Made by a program: the position numbers and the translations under genes
Part shown: piece by piece, positions 43,855 through 54,831 of the stretch
Position numbering within the stretch: the first letter of the stretch is position 1
How the letters are laid out: each line of letters opens with the position of its first letter
Notes under the pieces: model-generated
What the model was told of the DNA's origin: nothing
What the model saw: the letters and a program-made list of their open reading frames with translations, nothing else
Databases searched by the model: none
Assembly: GCA_023078685.1 (NCBI GenBank)
Contig: JALGAS010000003.1
Coordinates: forward strand, 2,728,001 to 2,792,000
Length of the DNA stretch: 64,000 nt
Direction of reading: 5' to 3'
From: Neopestalotiopsis rosae
Taxonomy: Eukaryota > Ascomycota > Sordariomycetes > Amphisphaeriales > Sporocadaceae

Positions 43855-46290
43855 CTAGATGCCATGCCCTGGATACATGGCATTCCAGTCCATGCTCGTC
43901 CAATCCAGTTGGTCCATGCCTACATCTACAACGCCTTGTCGAGAAATACCATCATAGCTCCATGGCAAGTTGGCCCCGAAATTGGGCATCACTGTTCCCT
44001 GCATTGGCTCCAGGCCAAGCGGGTCAGACAGTGGGATTTCAAGCTCGCTAATATTGAGGTCCATGGTGGCCCTAACAATTTCTTGCTTTGGCTGTTGTGG
44101 GAAGATTGTGTCTGTTTCTAACCTCCTCTTGACTTCTGCCACCATTCCGGGAACAGGCAACGAATCGGCTGCTGCACCCAGAGCCGTCTCGCGAGCTCTC
44201 CAAGCTTGGAGAATCATTCGCGAGAATATTACTCGCACTAAAGATCACGGTGTTAGCAACAGGCTGCCAAGAATATCAGGCTTCGCTTTACTTACTGGGA
44301 CTTTTTCCGTTTCTGAAATTGGCGGATCGTGGTCCGTAGTTATTGCTCATGACTTCCCAGCATCTCATGACATGCTCTCCCAGTGGATGCTGTTTCAGCT
44401 CCTGGAGGAGGTGCATATAGGCTGGAAATGGAAAGTTGAACTCGACGAACCACCAGTATTTCATAGTCAGTGGTGAAGTAATTAGTTTCGTGTCGCACTC
44501 AAGCATCCGGATGGCGTGGAAAATCATGGCGTTGCGCCGTGACTCGGCTTGCTGTCCTTCCGTCTGTGTGTTCCTCGAGTAATACTCCAGGAGGTGTGAT
44601 TTCGAGAATGAGGCTCTCGTGAACCATAATGTCAAGAATTGAATGGGGTTTTCTTGATTACAGAATGCGAGATACTTGTCCTCGATGATCTTTTCCAGCG
44701 CCGCGAGCTTGTCAGCATCTGGAATAGACCCAAACCTGCCATAATTGGCCAAAGCCTTCAGTCGAGGATTGATATAGTCAAGGTGGAAAGAGCTGTGTCG
44801 GATCAAATCGCCCAGATCGCTGCGGACTACGGCAAACAGGGCTTCTGTTGGTCGCTGATGACCGACTGGAGGGTTGTTCATTTCAAGCCAAACATCTGCG
44901 TCGTTCACGTTGACAGGTAATTCGCAGTCCCAGGTAGGGACTAAGGAAGAGTTTTGGTAGTCAAACATCTCACAGATGCGATTGTCGAACATGGCCAATG
45001 ACCACCAGAGCCTCCGAGAAATTTCGGCTTCGAGGGGGTCCAAACGCTCGTATGTGTTTTTGTTGTGGATGCCTATACGCTTGGCTATTCGGAGAGCCAT
45101 ACCGAGCATGGATGAAAGTGACCGTGGATCTGTCTCGGACCGTACAGCAAGCTAGATCTGAATCAGCGGGACATCTACATACTTCGAGATAAAACATTGA
45201 CCTACCAGGTAAATCAATAGCGCAGTCAAGGCATCACGGTCACTGGATCGAAGAACGTTGCAATTCTGTAACGCCTGCCGGCATCCGAATCGATATGTGC
45301 TCAAGAGATCCATTTTGGCTATACCAAATAGCTCGAGGCACTTTTCGTCATCGAGACTCATGACAGAAAGGGCATAGATGCTGAAGATGAGTGCCTCCAA
45401 AGGTGGACTAATGTTTGACGTGTCGCACGCAGCATCAATGATTCGTGCCTGGAGAGTCGGTGTATGAGTGACCTTGAGAAGTGGATCGACATTCTCAAGA
45501 TAGACTTGCCATAGCCTGAAGATCTGGGCTTGTTGAGGATGTAACGTCGACAGATCCACGTTAGACTCGGGCGAACCAAATAAGAGATGGTCATTCCCTC
45601 GACCTTCAAAGGTGCGATCCCAGGCCTTGGCTATCACTTCAGCATGAACATCGCGATTGTCATCAGATTCGCTGTCTCCGTCGTCATCATCATAGATGGA
45701 GCCCTTCTCGGGATCCAATGTCTTTGATTTGAATCATTGTAATCAGTGATCGAACAAGCCGGTCTTTGTCCAAGATAGACATACCTTTTTACTGAGAGCA
45801 CGCCAAATGTTGCTATCGAGGTATAAGCCACTTTACTTTCACGAACACAAAAGAGGGGCACGGTGTTTTAGTCTACCTACAACTGTCTAGATTTGGTCGG
45901 AGTTTTCTCGCCCGGAGAAGGCTCCGCAGTAGAAGAAGTCGGCTCCGACTCCGATTTTGAGTCATCCCGGTGGTCGGAGTTCTTGTCGTCGGCATCAACC
46001 GAGCCATGATCCGTGTCATCTGGATGCATGGGGTCGAACTTGATGCGATTCTTGCTCAGCAGTTCTTCATAGTGCCGCAGGCGACTGAGCAGCTCCCGCT
46101 CAGGAAACCTTCGACGGCGGCGCGGGCCGACGGCGACTGCAGGCACACATTGAGCGCCGGCCTTGTTGCAATTGGCGCAGGGGAATCTGCGATCGCACTT
46201 TACTTTTCTCTGCTGACACAGAACGCAGGCGAGGACCCGTTGAGGTTTCACGGGGCCCTTGCGCTCCTGCGCGGGTTCGGCAGACGACAT
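43855..46290 (-). CDS. Zn(II)2Cys6 transcription factor with fungal-specific domain (regulator 2)
   Basis: Five exons: 46290-45881, 45830-45785, 45721-45206, 45151-44296 and 44237-43855, giving 736 residues. The zinc cluster is CVLCQQRKVKCDRRFPCANCNKAGAQC (cysteines at 22, 25, 32, 38, 41 and 48), followed by a basic stretch (GPRRRRRFPERELLSRLRHYEELLSK) that reads as linker and dimerisation helix. An acidic Ser/Asp-rich region comes next. The small second exon (SGLYLDSNIWRALSKK in the reading with the acceptor at 45831, first residue shared with exon 1) is placed from frame logic; its upstream donor could be GTAGGT or a neighbouring GT. The fungal-trans domain includes ISRRLWWSLAMFDNRICEM. It lies convergent to the GPI-type gene and divergent from the decarboxylase-like gene at 47611. 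Confidence 0.88.
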
Positions 46291-47610
46291 TTTGGCGCGA
46301 CGGATATGAAGGTTTTTGGGTTGAGAATGAAGCACGACGGCGTAGGCAGCCAGAAAGTCCACATGGGCTTTTGGTAATGTGTAATCTGTAATGCAGCTGC
46401 TAATGAATGACCCTAGCAATTTAGGGACTTTTTTAGAGGCGCAGCCTTGGCCCTTGGCGCTAAGGATAGGGAAGGATTGGGCCGTGAACAAGTCTGTGGG
46501 CGCCCATTGGCCGTTAGTTTTCAGCAATCGCTGACTGACATGTACGAAAAGTACGAAATGTCCGATGATGACTTGGCAGATGAATCATTCAATACTGCAC
46601 TCATGTACTATGCAAGTAAGATGTCATGCACGGGATGTATACGGAGGACACATTGGCACATGAAGTAGGTAAATGTCTGATTTACTCGTCCGGTTCTTGT
46701 TCTCCGCGACACAGGACGGACTTAAGATCAGAATTGTGTTCTTCACCACCAAAGTTTCTGGCTTGTCACAACTTACCTGCGAAAGTGGGGCAGCAGCAGG
46801 TAAACTGATAATGGCTATCGTGAAGGATTCGATAATTCCACTGCTACTGGTTGATTCCTTGTTTTACGAATCGATAATTTTACTCAGTGTTCAGCGCTGG
46901 CTGTCTCTACGTACCCCACGCTGAGAGGGACCTGCTGCGTTGAAGTAATGACAATGTTCTGTGACTGGAATAACCTTCCAAGTCATATTCTTACATTTGT
47001 GCCATTTCAATCATCATCTTCAGCGGTATTGATCTGATCTGACGCCGATGGTGCAATGCGTGATATTTTCATCGTAGCTCTCTGTGACTGCAAAGGAATG
47101 ACAACGACAGTGAGACGTCATAGTGGCTTCAGAAGCTTGTTTCACAATAAGCCATCTGCGTCTTCCAAAGGAACAGCCAGGCAATCCTCTATAGTCCCGA
47201 CCATGAGTTGACGCAGCGCAATCACGTCTCAATCTTTAGTATACTCCAAATTCCCCAATATCGCTCGACTGTAACGACTCCAGCGTCGTTTTGATCAGAA
47301 TTTCCAAGGCTGTAATTATACGGCATGTGCTTGCCGGGACCGAGGCCGGGTTCCCCGCTCCGACGAATCATACATTCCCATAAGACGGGCAGGAGATGAC
47401 CCGCGTAGACGGTCGCTCTCACTTTTCATACACTCCAAAGGCGCCTCACGAGCTGCATATTTCGAGGCCAATCATCATCGCTCGTTTCAACAGCATCAGT
47501 GTCTCGCCTAATGTGGAATTTTGGGAATTTTATTAACGACGAAAAACCTGTTGTCGTCGATACTTTATTGGCAACTATTCGGTTGGAATCTAGCGACCTT
47601 CTCCAAAATC
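46291..47610. other. Divergent intergenic region (1.3 kb)
   Basis: Shared upstream region of regulator 2 (minus) and the acetoacetate-decarboxylase-like gene (plus). I saw no clear repeated CGG motif as in the other divergent promoter, and no gene. Confidence 0.5.
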
Positions 47611-48601
47611 ATGTCAGACGCGCCAATTGTGCCCATTCCAGCACCTTGGAAACTAAAGGGAACAGTATACACCGTCACTTTTTGGTGCAAAGCTGGACAA
47701 TTGCCAGAATTCGCCTATTCGCCTCTCGAAGCCGCCTCTGACTATGCTGATCCCAAGGTCAGCGGCCAGCATCATGGCGGTACCAGCCAGCTCCAAATCA
47801 TACGCTACACGGAAAGCCCTGTGGGGCCCTACGATGAGATGATCATCATCCCGGGCTTTTTCAACTACCGCGTCGAGGAAGGCGGTCAGGTTAAGACGAA
47901 GAAAAATGCCAGAGTTACGAGGATATACGTATCACAAAAGCATACGTGCTGGAATGGACGGAAAAGTAGGGACAAATGGCCTTTCTCATCTTCCCCCGTG
48001 CGGATTTACTCTGTTGACTGAACAATGACGATAGATTGGAATATACCCAAGCATCTGGCACGTTTTGACTTTCAGGACTTGCCAAACGGCTCTACCAAGA
48101 TACGGGTTTACCCTCACGACACATTCGACAGCATATCCGAAGCACAAGCTAGCAACGTTCCATTCTTCCAGGCGATTGTGCAGCCGCTCCGGTGGGCGCC
48201 AGCATTTCCGTTTTCGGCGAGCTGGCTTGGCTATGCCGGTGTCGATATCTCTTTGGTCCAGCCTCCTCTACCCCAGGGACATGGTAGCCAGGACGAACTC
48301 CCGGGAACCGAAAAATGTGAGACTATTCGTGTGCTACTTGACGACTCGATCTATAGAGCACAATTTGTTCTCTTGGGACTTGACGCTGATTCATAACTTT
48401 ACAGGGTGCAAGATACTCCCAGGCCAATCTTCCAACAACACAAGTCTGGCATGGATCGATCTCAGTCAGAGGGACGAACAAGGAGCGCTCAATGCTGAAA
48501 ATGAAAACTTTTGGCCAAACTTGGGAAGATGGCAACTTGGCGTCAAGATGGAGGACTGCGATATCGATTTTGGTGAAGGCATTTACTGGAGCGCCCCCTG
48601 A
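47611..48601 (+). CDS. Acetoacetate decarboxylase-like protein
   Basis: Three exons: 47611-47965, 48035-48316 and 48405-48601 (introns of 69 and 88 nt), giving 277 residues. The start MSDAPIVPIPAPWKLKG and the spliced segment CWNGRKNWNIPKHLARFDF are hallmark sequences of the fungal acetoacetate-decarboxylase-like superfamily. The second intron is removed to give EKWCKILPGQ, which restores the third part ending EGIYWSAP. No signal peptide. Bacterial acetoacetate decarboxylase uses a Schiff-base lysine; whether this fungal branch keeps decarboxylase activity is unknown. Such genes are often found in secondary-metabolite clusters. It is 63 bp from, and convergent with, a glutathione S-transferase gene, and divergent from regulator 2. 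Confidence 0.88.
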
Positions 48602-48664
48602 ACGTAGATATTCGTGATGCGATTACAGGAGAACCTCCCCCAATGAATGAATTCGGGTAGCTCT

Positions 48665-49455
48665 CTAGTTCTTGAATGACGCCAAAGTGTAGCCAGACTT
48701 TTCTACTGCTCTCTTGAATGAAGGCGTACTCATGCAACGATCCAGCCACTGCTTGGTCAGCGGCCAACGTCCGTCGCCGCCCTCGTCGCCCGTCTCCTCG
48801 GCATTGACTCCCAATTTGCTGACGTAGATGAACTCGATACTGAATTGCATCATAACGTCCGCGACGGACACGGTGTCAGCCATGAGGAACTTTGTGCCCT
48901 GCTCCTTGAGGTGTCCCTCGATCCAGTCCAGATCCTTGTGAACATTGACGGCGAGTTTCCTCTCCATCTCTGGCAGAGCCGACGACTTGGCATCCTCGGG
49001 CATGGTCCGGCGCGCGTAGAGCACCGCGAGGCCGTGGATCATGAAGACGCCCTCGGCCGCGTGCACCCATTCGCGAGTCTTGGCTCGCGCCTTGGGGTCG
49101 CTTGGCTGCAATTGGCCCTTGGTGTCATACTTGTCTAGTATGTAGCTATGTTACAATAACCAAGGTTAGCTCGAGCCAACAAGTCAACAGCAAGGGACAG
49201 GGGGAGTCGTGAGAACGGGTTGACTTACTCCATGATTGCTCCACTTTCTTGTACCACAATATTGCCATCCTTGATGGTTGGCGACTTCTTCAAAGGAGCT
49301 GGGATTTTGGCCTGGAATTCAGGCGTTGCGAGACCATTTGATGCACGATCTTCCGATACTAGGTCATACGGCAAACCAAGCTCCTCAAGAAGCCAGGTTG
49401 CTCGAATGGCTCTCGAGGCGCCCAGGAAATATACGGTAATATCGGATGCCGACAT
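48665..49455 (-). CDS. Glutathione S-transferase
   Basis: Two exons, 49455-49229 and 49145-48665 (83-nt intron), giving 235 residues. The N-terminal thioredoxin fold begins ITVYFLGASRAIRATWLLEELGLPYDL. It contains KSPTIKDGNIVVQESGAIMDYI: the Pro before the Thr-Ile strand and the Glu-Ser pair bind the glutathione backbone. The helical C-terminal domain includes FLMADTVSVADVMMQFSIEF, the conserved N-capping box region with Asp. It resembles the fungal Gtt1-like branch. It conjugates glutathione to electrophiles or acts as a peroxidase in the cytosol. A start ten or so codons upstream (49488) is possible, but the chosen ATG fits the family N terminus. Convergent with the decarboxylase-like gene. 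Confidence 0.92.
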
Positions 49456-51013
49456 TGATGCACATTCAATCAGAAATCCCAGTATCAATTATTTTATAGC
49501 TAGTCTGGGTATTTCGTTAACTCGCCATGCCGAATGAAACATGTTTGGCCATTTATACACCATTATGATTTTGTTGGAGTCGCCTCTATACCACCGGACA
49601 TAAGGAGAAAACGACTGATCTCGACTGATATCCTCAGCCGGCAGAGCATAATGACGTTATGCGCAAAGTTAAGTCAGTTCCATTACTGCCAAATCACCCG
49701 ACTTGGGTCTTAGCGCATCCTGGGACTGCATTCGGATCTCTACTGCCGAGATTTTAAAGCAGGATTATTTGTTGCTCTTCTGTGGGCTATACTCGAGCGT
49801 GCAGCTCATCACAACATCAGTTGAGGACAACCCCATCACATTGTCCAATCATCGATACAAGGACACTCGAGTTGCTCATACCACACAGCACATTGGAGTA
49901 GAATCAGTGCCGACACTAGAAAGCGGAGGCTCATACTTTACCATAGCGTTAAAGAGGCTTGGAGAGGGTATTACGGAATAGCGTCGGTACGTTTAATGCC
50001 ACAGTAACACAACCTCTCCTTTCCAGAAATGGCCTGTTTCTTGCCATTCCGCTTCATGCTCTTGCGGACTTGCCTATTGCTGATAACGGTATTCTGTTCA
50101 TCATTCTAGACATGTATTTGAAAGTCCAGTTTACAAAAGGCCATTTCAGAATCGAACGCAAGGACACAAGACACCGCGTTTATACATGTGCATAGTTATA
50201 CCTGGCTCAAAATGGTTAATCCGGGATCTCAAGCGAACGAATAATTGCTGGTGCATTTGATTGTGAAATTGGTTATTGGCCATACATGTGACAACTCAAC
50301 AGTGCACATATGCATTGTGCTGTTTGTGTAGTAGTGGCCCCTATTAATTTGGACCATCGCCGCACGGTTGAAGCTCAGTGTCACTCATTGCCAACGGTTG
50401 TTCCCAGGTCCAGCCATGCAACGTCGTAGTTGAGTCTCTGGGAATAATGTTGTCATTGTGAAACTGGCTAGAATTGTTAAGTGTAATTGGTCCGCTCCGC
50501 ATACGACGTTGAAAGAGAATACGAAGTGTCTTGGCAGGCATAATAATAGACTAAGCTTATTATTTAACATATTTGGCAGTCGGCAAGGCCGGCGCGGCTC
50601 AATCCGGCCCATATTGCATCGCTTATGATCGTGACTTGGGTCAGTATGGGGAATACGAGCTCTGTCGATCCCTTTCGTGTAGCGCTTCCCCGCCTGTGTG
50701 CTGTAGCATTGGTCAACCGCTGAACGGACCACTATAGTGAGATTTTGGCAAGCCTCACATTGCCAACGTTGCGTTGTTGCAATGCCATCGTACCAGTCGC
50801 CCGTATAGATGCTGGCATGTCGATTTCTCTGACAAAACAATGGCGAGAGCAAGTGTGTATAAAATGAACAGGATGCCCGTCAATCTTTGGGAGAATTCAT
50901 CACTACATCAATCATCCAGTCTCATCATCAACTAGACACTTCCAACTACACTCTCAACATCCTAATTTATTAATCATATAATTATTTTCTTCACGAAAAA
51001 ACCCATACTCAAA
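49456..51013. other. Intergenic (1.6 kb), no convincing gene
   Basis: Upstream of the glutathione S-transferase (minus) and of the small secreted protein (plus). Short frames only. The last 130 bp before 51014 are CA/TC-rich, as in highly expressed fungal leaders. Confidence 0.5.
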
Positions 51014-51451
51014 ATGCAGTTCACTACCGCCATCACCGCTCTCTTCGCCACCATGGCTCTCGCCGCGCCGGCTCCTGCCCCCGCCGAGACAAAGTCCATG
51101 ATGGCCGACGCCTCGTGGACCATTGAGTCCATGAAGCGCACCTGCACCAGCGACCTCAAGTCGTGCACCTGGGACTTCTCCATCAACACCCACTCGGGCG
51201 CCGCCCAGGCCTGCTCGGGCACCGTCGCCGGCTCGCCCGCCACCCAGACCGACATCACCACGGCCGTCAAGTGCGGCAACTTCCAGTTCACCGCCGGCTG
51301 GAGCAACCAGTTCGGCCCCGGCTTCACCACCCTGGCCGTCGTCGACAACGTCAACAGGCTCATTGCCTACCCTGCCTACACCGACGCCCAGCTCGTCAAC
51401 GCTACCGTGGTCACTCCCGACCAGAGCTACACTCCCCAGGCTCTGTCCTAG
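51014..51451 (+). CDS. Small secreted protein, AA1-like (PevD1/Alt a 1 type) candidate
   Basis: Intronless, 145 residues. A signal peptide (MQFTTAITALFATMALAAP) is followed by an Ala/Pro spacer and the motif ASWTIESMKRTCTSDLKSCTWDFSIN. Further on it has AQACSGTVAGSPA, KCGNFQFTAGWSNQFGPGFTTLAVVD and YPAYTDAQL. Four cysteines, short beta-strand-like stretches and the order of these blocks match small secreted fungal proteins of the AA1-like domain group. The assignment is from memory of the pattern, not an alignment. Codon usage is strongly GC-biased at third positions, as in highly expressed fungal genes. Members are secreted and some are recognised by plant immunity; no role is assigned here. 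Confidence 0.82.
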   Translation: MQFTTAITALFATMALAAPAPAPAETKSMMADASWTIESMKRTCTSDLKSCTWDFSINTHSGAAQACSGTVAGSPATQTDITTAVKCGNFQFTAGWSNQFGPGFTTLAVVDNVNRLIAYPAYTDAQLVNATVVTPDQSYTPQALS

Positions 51452-52237
51452 AGAGAGTTCTTTCGCATGGATGGCAACATGGCCGGCCCTAAAGCATAGG
51501 CCCGCCTGTTCATTTATGCACTGTGGCTTAGCACATCAGAGAGAGAGAGGCTAGCCAGAGTGAAAGGCTCGAGATGGGGAATTGGAAGAAAAGGGGGAAG
51601 ATTCACAGTCATTTGAGAGCGACAGCATAGCATAAACATTTTGGATTATAAGTAATGATCAATGTAAAAAGATTCATACCAACTTGCCGATTTTACACAA
51701 TCAAAAGTGACCGTTTTTGTCGCCAGTGTGTTGTGAACTCTCTGGGCCATTGTATTGACTAGCGGAGTCTTGAATAAGTGCCAGTTGAGTGTAGCATGTG
51801 CCCAGCGAAAGTGGAACTCGAGAGCCCTCGTGGCCATGGTGGACAAGTCACCCAAGAACCTTTTAGTAACAGTGGCTACTTGCCAACAGCTCGCATGACA
51901 GGGTCATTTTCGCGGTAGAAGCAAGCGAAGATGGATAATGGATCAAAGAGGCTTGAAATGCTTGGTCTCCTCGAATCGCAATCCCCCAACATTTCGACCG
52001 TCTGGGGAATCCATACGCCCAGCTTGCGGTAAACCCGGCAAGGCGAACGGAAAGATCCGAGAGATAAGATTGATAAATCATCTGACGCCTCCACTCCTGC
52101 GACCTCGGGTTTGGGTGCCTGCAGATTCTCGATCTGATAAGCAGCGTCAGGGCCCAGTCCCAGTCCGGTGGTTTAAAGTTTCGTGCAACCTTCTTTTTTG
52201 CTTTCTACTGTTAGAGCCTGTTGTAACCTGTGGGACC
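51452..52237. other. Intergenic, upstream of the ferric-reductase-like gene
   Basis: No separate gene. The frame of the downstream gene is open from 51938 to its assigned ATG at 52238 and includes a hydrophobic stretch (NLLFCFLLLEPVV) just before it, so an earlier start cannot be excluded. Confidence 0.45.
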
Positions 52238-54229
52238 ATGAACATCTCCGTCGCCCACACGACGAACGAGCTGCTCCACGCCGTACTGCAGTCCCCCGGC
52301 GCAACTTTTGGCGACATTCTGTCAGGCAGTGGTGATGCGATACATACAGCAGAGCGACGGCCCATTACTGATCCGGACAAGCTCAAGTTTCTGCGAGAAA
52401 TCATTGCTCTTCTGCTCAATGGGCGCAAGATTTGTGCAAGCTTCAACTTGACGGTGCTAGCCACCCTCGCGATACTCACCGCCATTCATTGGCTGCAAAA
52501 ATTTCGAAATGGAAGGCAAGTAAAGCGCCTCGTCAAGGAGACGAATGACGCGACCAAAACAAGCCCCCAAACGCCAGACAAGGCCAATAATCATGATCGG
52601 CGGTCGTTTGTCGAGGCCTCGAGAGATGAAACACCATCTTCCTCTTCAAGCAGCTTGCGCACTGGGTCGAGGTCGCCCCGTGAGGCTGTCAAGCCAGAGA
52701 ACCACGATCTTGAAAGGCAGCCTCTGCTAGATCGCCAGCTTCCGACGCGTGCACCGCTGGGCATCTGGAGGAAAATTACATGCAGGATTCGGTCCTGGCT
52801 GATGTATCAACCACGGCCGATCCCCATGATCAACCGTAATCTGCCTTCCAATGGAACCACATTGTTCGTCCTAGGCTATATCGGAGCCAATATTTTCCAC
52901 CACCTGTACGGAGGCTCCTTCAAGCCCGAGATGGAGTTTGTATTCGCCGACCGTGCTGGATGCATGTTTATCGTCAATATGCCCTTGCTCTATCTCTTGG
53001 CCGCCAAGAACCAGCCGATCAAGTTCCTCACGGGCTATTCCTACGAGGCGCTAAACATATTCCACCGTCGCGTCGGGGAATGGATGTGCTTTGAGGCTCT
53101 TGTCCACTCGCTAGGCATGCTGCTTGATCACCTGTTCTTCACGGTAGATTGGCTCAAGGAGGGCGATATCTGGTTCTTCCTCCGTCATCCTCTGGTATTG
53201 CTCGGCATTGGCGCCTTTGTCTCTTACGAGCTACTCTTCTTCACCTCGCTTGGCAGTTTTCGCCAAAGGTGGTACGAGACATTTCTGGCGCTGCACGTGG
53301 TTCTCCAGATTGTCGCGCTCGTCTTTCTTTACTTGCACTTTTGGACGGCGAGACCATACGTGCTTGCCTGTTTGATTATTTTCCTCGCCGATCGCCTGAT
53401 TTGGCGGCTTGGGCTCAAGTCCACATCGTTGCAAGCAGATGTGCGCGTCCTGGAAGACGGCAACACGCTCATGTTGTCGGCAAACTGGGATATATTCAAG
53501 ACCAAGCGGACACTTTTTTGCCGCGTGTTTGGTCCAAGCATTATCCAGGGCTGGAGACCGATGGATCATGTTTTCATCACGGCCCCGAGTCTCGGTCGCA
53601 CGCATCGACTGCAAGCACATCCGTTCACGATAGCCTCGGCGGCACCGGGAGTCCCAAGCAAAGGCGACGGGAACCCGTTTCATGCATGGCTGGCTCTGCT
53701 GGTGCGAGCCCAGGACGGATTCACCCGCGATCTCTTACACTATGCACAGTCCAACCCAACCATCAAACTTCGTGTGGATGGTCCATACGGATCCACTGAT
53801 GCCCTGGAAATGCTTTTGACCAGCGAGGTCTCGGTCTTGATAGCTGGAGGCTCCGGAATTGCCGTAGTGTTTCCTCTGGTCTGGGAGCTCGTGCACAAAC
53901 AAGACCACATTTTCCCCCGGCGTCAGATCCATCTGCTGTGGGTGGTTCACTCTGGCTCCCACCGCAGCTGGATGCCTCAGGATCGCATAGACGATCTCAA
54001 ACGTGCAGGCGTACATGTCACGATTCCGCCACCAACAGTTGAGGCGGGACGGCCAGATGTCAACAGCTACATTGCTGACTTGGCAGAACGCTCCTCGCAA
54101 TCGGGGGCTGAGATGGGTGTGGTGGTGTCAGGTCCAGACGCTATGAATAGGACAGCCAGAAATGCATGCGCATCTGCCGTCGGACGAGGGCATGACGTCA
54201 AATTGAGCGTCGAGAAGTTTGGCTGGTGA
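52238..54229 (+). CDS. Ferric reductase-like transmembrane oxidoreductase (FRE/NOX superfamily)
   Basis: Intronless from the ATG at 52238, 663 residues. An N-terminal helix (about 62-80) precedes a long Ser-rich cytosolic loop. The ferric-reductase core has two histidine pairs for two haems: HRRVGEWMCFEALVH (about 275 and 289) and HVVLQIVALVFLYLH (about 350 and 364). The FAD site reads HPFTIAS (about 460), and the NAD(P)H site has VDGPYGS (about 513) and IAGGSGIA (about 537). It should move electrons from NAD(P)H through FAD and haem across a membrane to iron, copper or oxygen. The Ser-rich insertion near residues 95-160 is unusual for length. The true metal or oxygen acceptor cannot be told. 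Confidence 0.9.
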   Translation: MNISVAHTTNELLHAVLQSPGATFGDILSGSGDAIHTAERRPITDPDKLKFLREIIALLLNGRKICASFNLTVLATLAILTAIHWLQKFRNGRQVKRLVKETNDATKTSPQTPDKANNHDRRSFVEASRDETPSSSSSSLRTGSRSPREAVKPENHDLERQPLLDRQLPTRAPLGIWRKITCRIRSWLMYQPRPIPMINRNLPSNGTTLFVLGYIGANIFHHLYGGSFKPEMEFVFADRAGCMFIVNMPLLYLLAAKNQPIKFLTGYSYEALNIFHRRVGEWMCFEALVHSLGMLLDHLFFTVDWLKEGDIWFFLRHPLVLLGIGAFVSYELLFFTSLGSFRQRWYETFLALHVVLQIVALVFLYLHFWTARPYVLACLIIFLADRLIWRLGLKSTSLQADVRVLEDGNTLMLSANWDIFKTKRTLFCRVFGPSIIQGWRPMDHVFITAPSLGRTHRLQAHPFTIASAAPGVPSKGDGNPFHAWLALLVRAQDGFTRDLLHYAQSNPTIKLRVDGPYGSTDALEMLLTSEVSVLIAGGSGIAVVFPLVWELVHKQDHIFPRRQIHLLWVVHSGSHRSWMPQDRIDDLKRAGVHVTIPPPTVEAGRPDVNSYIADLAERSSQSGAEMGVVVSGPDAMNRTARNACASAVGRGHDVKLSVEKFGW

Positions 54230-54831
54230 GCGGCTCAAACAGAATTATATTTTTTTGCATGCAACGACAGGATAAAGCAGAATCTCGAGGGCGGACGTGG
54301 GCGTTGCATTTGCGTAGAATTCGTCCTACGATATACAATTGCTAGATTTATGATTGGGTTTGGCGCATTCGGGGATTATCTTTGGTCATACACTAGGTTG
54401 CAACATTTTGGTTGATTGAACAGCATACAGCAAGCAAGCCTTTTGGCTAGATTTGGAATCATTTCTAAATTAGAATTGAAGAAGACCGAATAGAATACGA
54501 ACATTCTTTTGCGACTTTCAATTGCAGAAAACAGAGTGTTACTTAAAAACTCCAAATAGTTGTGGACTCAAAGTACTAAAGTCGTACCACCCCTGAATCT
54601 CTGACCATAAGGTTCTACAATCGCTGGAGGTTTCAGTAGACTCAGGAGCTAGGTATTCCACCAATTGCCCCACCACTACACTGGCAACACCCCAGAACCA
54701 GAACCCCACCATCGTCAACCGTCCCCTTCAACCTCCAGGACAAGCTTCAAGCCAATCCGGCATTTCAAGTTCCAAACGCGGATTCCCCTGTTACCGTCTT
54801 CACTGCTTGTCTTTTCTTTCACATTTTCACC
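54230..54831. other. Intergenic spacer
   Basis: Promoter and leader of the capping-protein gene. The last 170 bp are C- and A-rich. A frame is open upstream of 54832, but it is non-coding in character. Confidence 0.5.
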
